Source: Owenia fusiformis (Eukaryota > Annelida > Polychaeta > Sabellida > Oweniidae). From it: 64,000 bases of DNA. Positions 56,967-64,000 of the stretch are shown piece after piece. The DNA lies in NCBI GenBank assembly GCA_903813345.2, contig CAIIXF020000008.1, positions 14,556,822-14,620,821 of the forward strand, in the 5' to 3' direction. The notes under the pieces were generated by a model. That model did no database searches, was not told the origin of the DNA, and saw nothing but the letters and a program-made list of their open reading frames with translations. Made by a program: the position numbers and the translations under genes. How positions within the stretch are numbered: position 1 is the first letter of the stretch; each line of letters begins with the position of its first letter.

Positions 56967-57672
56967 CACACCGGAATAGCCTGACAACGGTAAAGTCAGA
57001 TATCATTGTCACAAATGGCGGACATAACCGTCGCTTCAACTCTTTAATCACTTGGTTCTCATTTCATGGGATTTTGTCATCGCTAATTCTGTTCATGTAT
57101 TAAGTTCTTGTGAGGATGTATCATATAAAATCCCAATTTTGATCAAATTGGGTCATGAATCGCTATAATATAGCGTCTTCAAACTAGTGCGTTACGGTAA
57201 TGCCGGCTTCGTTGTGGATTTTTCCAAATATTTTAGTTTCACTTTCAGCTTTTTTCCCGGGGATTTCAGAAACATTATCAGTATCAACGATTATCGGTAA
57301 CGGCAAGGTAATGGAGGTGAAAATTACCGGCAGTGAGATCCATTACCGTTGCAAGCACTACTTCAAACATCGTCAATGTCAATAGAATCTGAATTTGGAA
57401 TAATTTACAAAGACAACGGCATATGGTAATACAGTGTCCGTTGTCCCATATCTCATTTTGATCGGTTAAATTAAAGACTTTGTTTCGATGGTAGAACATT
57501 ATTAACTTTACAATGAGTATAAAGACACTTTGATTGATTGTTGTTCCAAAAGAATTTAGTCTAGGTGCTCTATTAAACATACAGTTCATGAAAATCTAAT
57601 TGAAGCGAGGGTTATGTCCACCATTTGTGATAACTGTATCTGGCTTTACCATTGTAAGGCTATTCTGGTGTG
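56967..57672. mobile_element. AATAGCCTGACAACGG foldback MITE, longer copy near RAD51
   Basis: CACACCGGAATAGCCTGACA and AGGCTATTCTGGTGTG bound it. Compared with the copy at 16952-17410, about 200 bp extra lies near 57185-57385, probably a nested insertion. Its right end is about 130 bp from the RAD51 5' UTR acceptor. Confidence 0.85.
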
Positions 57673-57911
57673 CTCTTGTAGTTTTCAGAATTTCACTTGG
57701 TAACTAAATGAATGACAGTTAAGCACATAACCTAATACAAAATATCCAATGCCAAATAATAAATATTCACATATTAACTACATTGATGTTTTATTTGTAG
57801 ATGCAGTAAATCACGAACAATTAAACAACATTTAAGAGTAGAATACCTAACTGTAGACCCAGTTGTAACACCAGGCATTTCCATATATTTTGAGAAATCC
57901 ATATCACCAAG

Positions 57912-63815
<5,904 letters not shown>

Positions 63816-64000
63816 TAAATAAATGTAGATGACATTTGTGTGGACAGATCAAGATTAATTAAAAGAAATTGAAATAAACATGTACTTGAGCAATCTATCA
63901 TAGAAAAATGATAAAAACGTGGAACAGAAGCAACCATCCATTTAGAAGGTTTACAGAAAAATGTTCAACTTAACACAGATCAGAAAGCACAAACCCAAGG

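Overview
The window looks like nuclear DNA of a non-vertebrate metazoan, probably a marine invertebrate. Three things support this. Genes are split by GT-AG introns. A clear animal RAD51 and a CLOCK-interacting pacemaker (CIPC)-like gene are present. The AT-rich DNA between exons is filled with invertebrate-type repeats: a Ngaro tyrosine-recombinase retrotransposon, an L1/Tx1-like LINE, Helentron-like non-autonomous elements and many inverted-repeat MITEs. I cannot name the phylum. I saw no rRNA, tRNA, CRISPR array or bacterial-style operon.

Layout. 0.9-2.1 kb: the 5' part of a secreted or membrane protein gene on the minus strand (gene A), running off the left edge. 2.1-12.3 kb: intergenic DNA with nested inverted-repeat elements, an 83-bp tandem repeat (x4) and a 130-bp-class satellite inside a dispersed element. 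12.35-33.39 kb: gene B on the plus strand, a head-to-head paralogue of gene A. Its 12 coding exons join in frame to 770 codons: signal peptide, Cys-containing module, Pro-rich linker, CUB-like domain, Thr/Pro stalk, two EGF-like domains, one transmembrane helix and a cytoplasmic tail with two PPxY motifs. Its introns hold MITEs, a 5-kb long-inverted-repeat structure, Helentron-like copies and a 5'-truncated LINE (24.3-27.75 kb, minus). 33.87-38.29 kb: a complete Ngaro element (minus) with textbook split direct repeats and long gag, RT/RNase H and tyrosine recombinase ORFs. 38.3-45.3 kb: no recognised gene, only repeats and strong hairpins. 45.39-48.37 kb: the CIPC-like gene (plus), whose frame is cut by one in-frame TGA before a Ser-Pro-Glu/Gln repeat array. 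48.4-57.8 kb: intergenic, with nested DNA transposons whose target-site duplications can be read directly. 57.9-63.8 kb onward: RAD51 (plus), eight coding exons, with the last part beyond the right edge.

The host genes show no operon logic. Genes A and B are a divergent duplicate pair with shared exon phases, and differ by whole-exon gain or loss of the N-terminal module. CIPC-like (nuclear, circadian) and RAD51 (nuclear, recombination) are co-oriented but have no evident functional link. Most structure in the window is layered transposon insertion, and several insertion orders can be worked out from the sequence.
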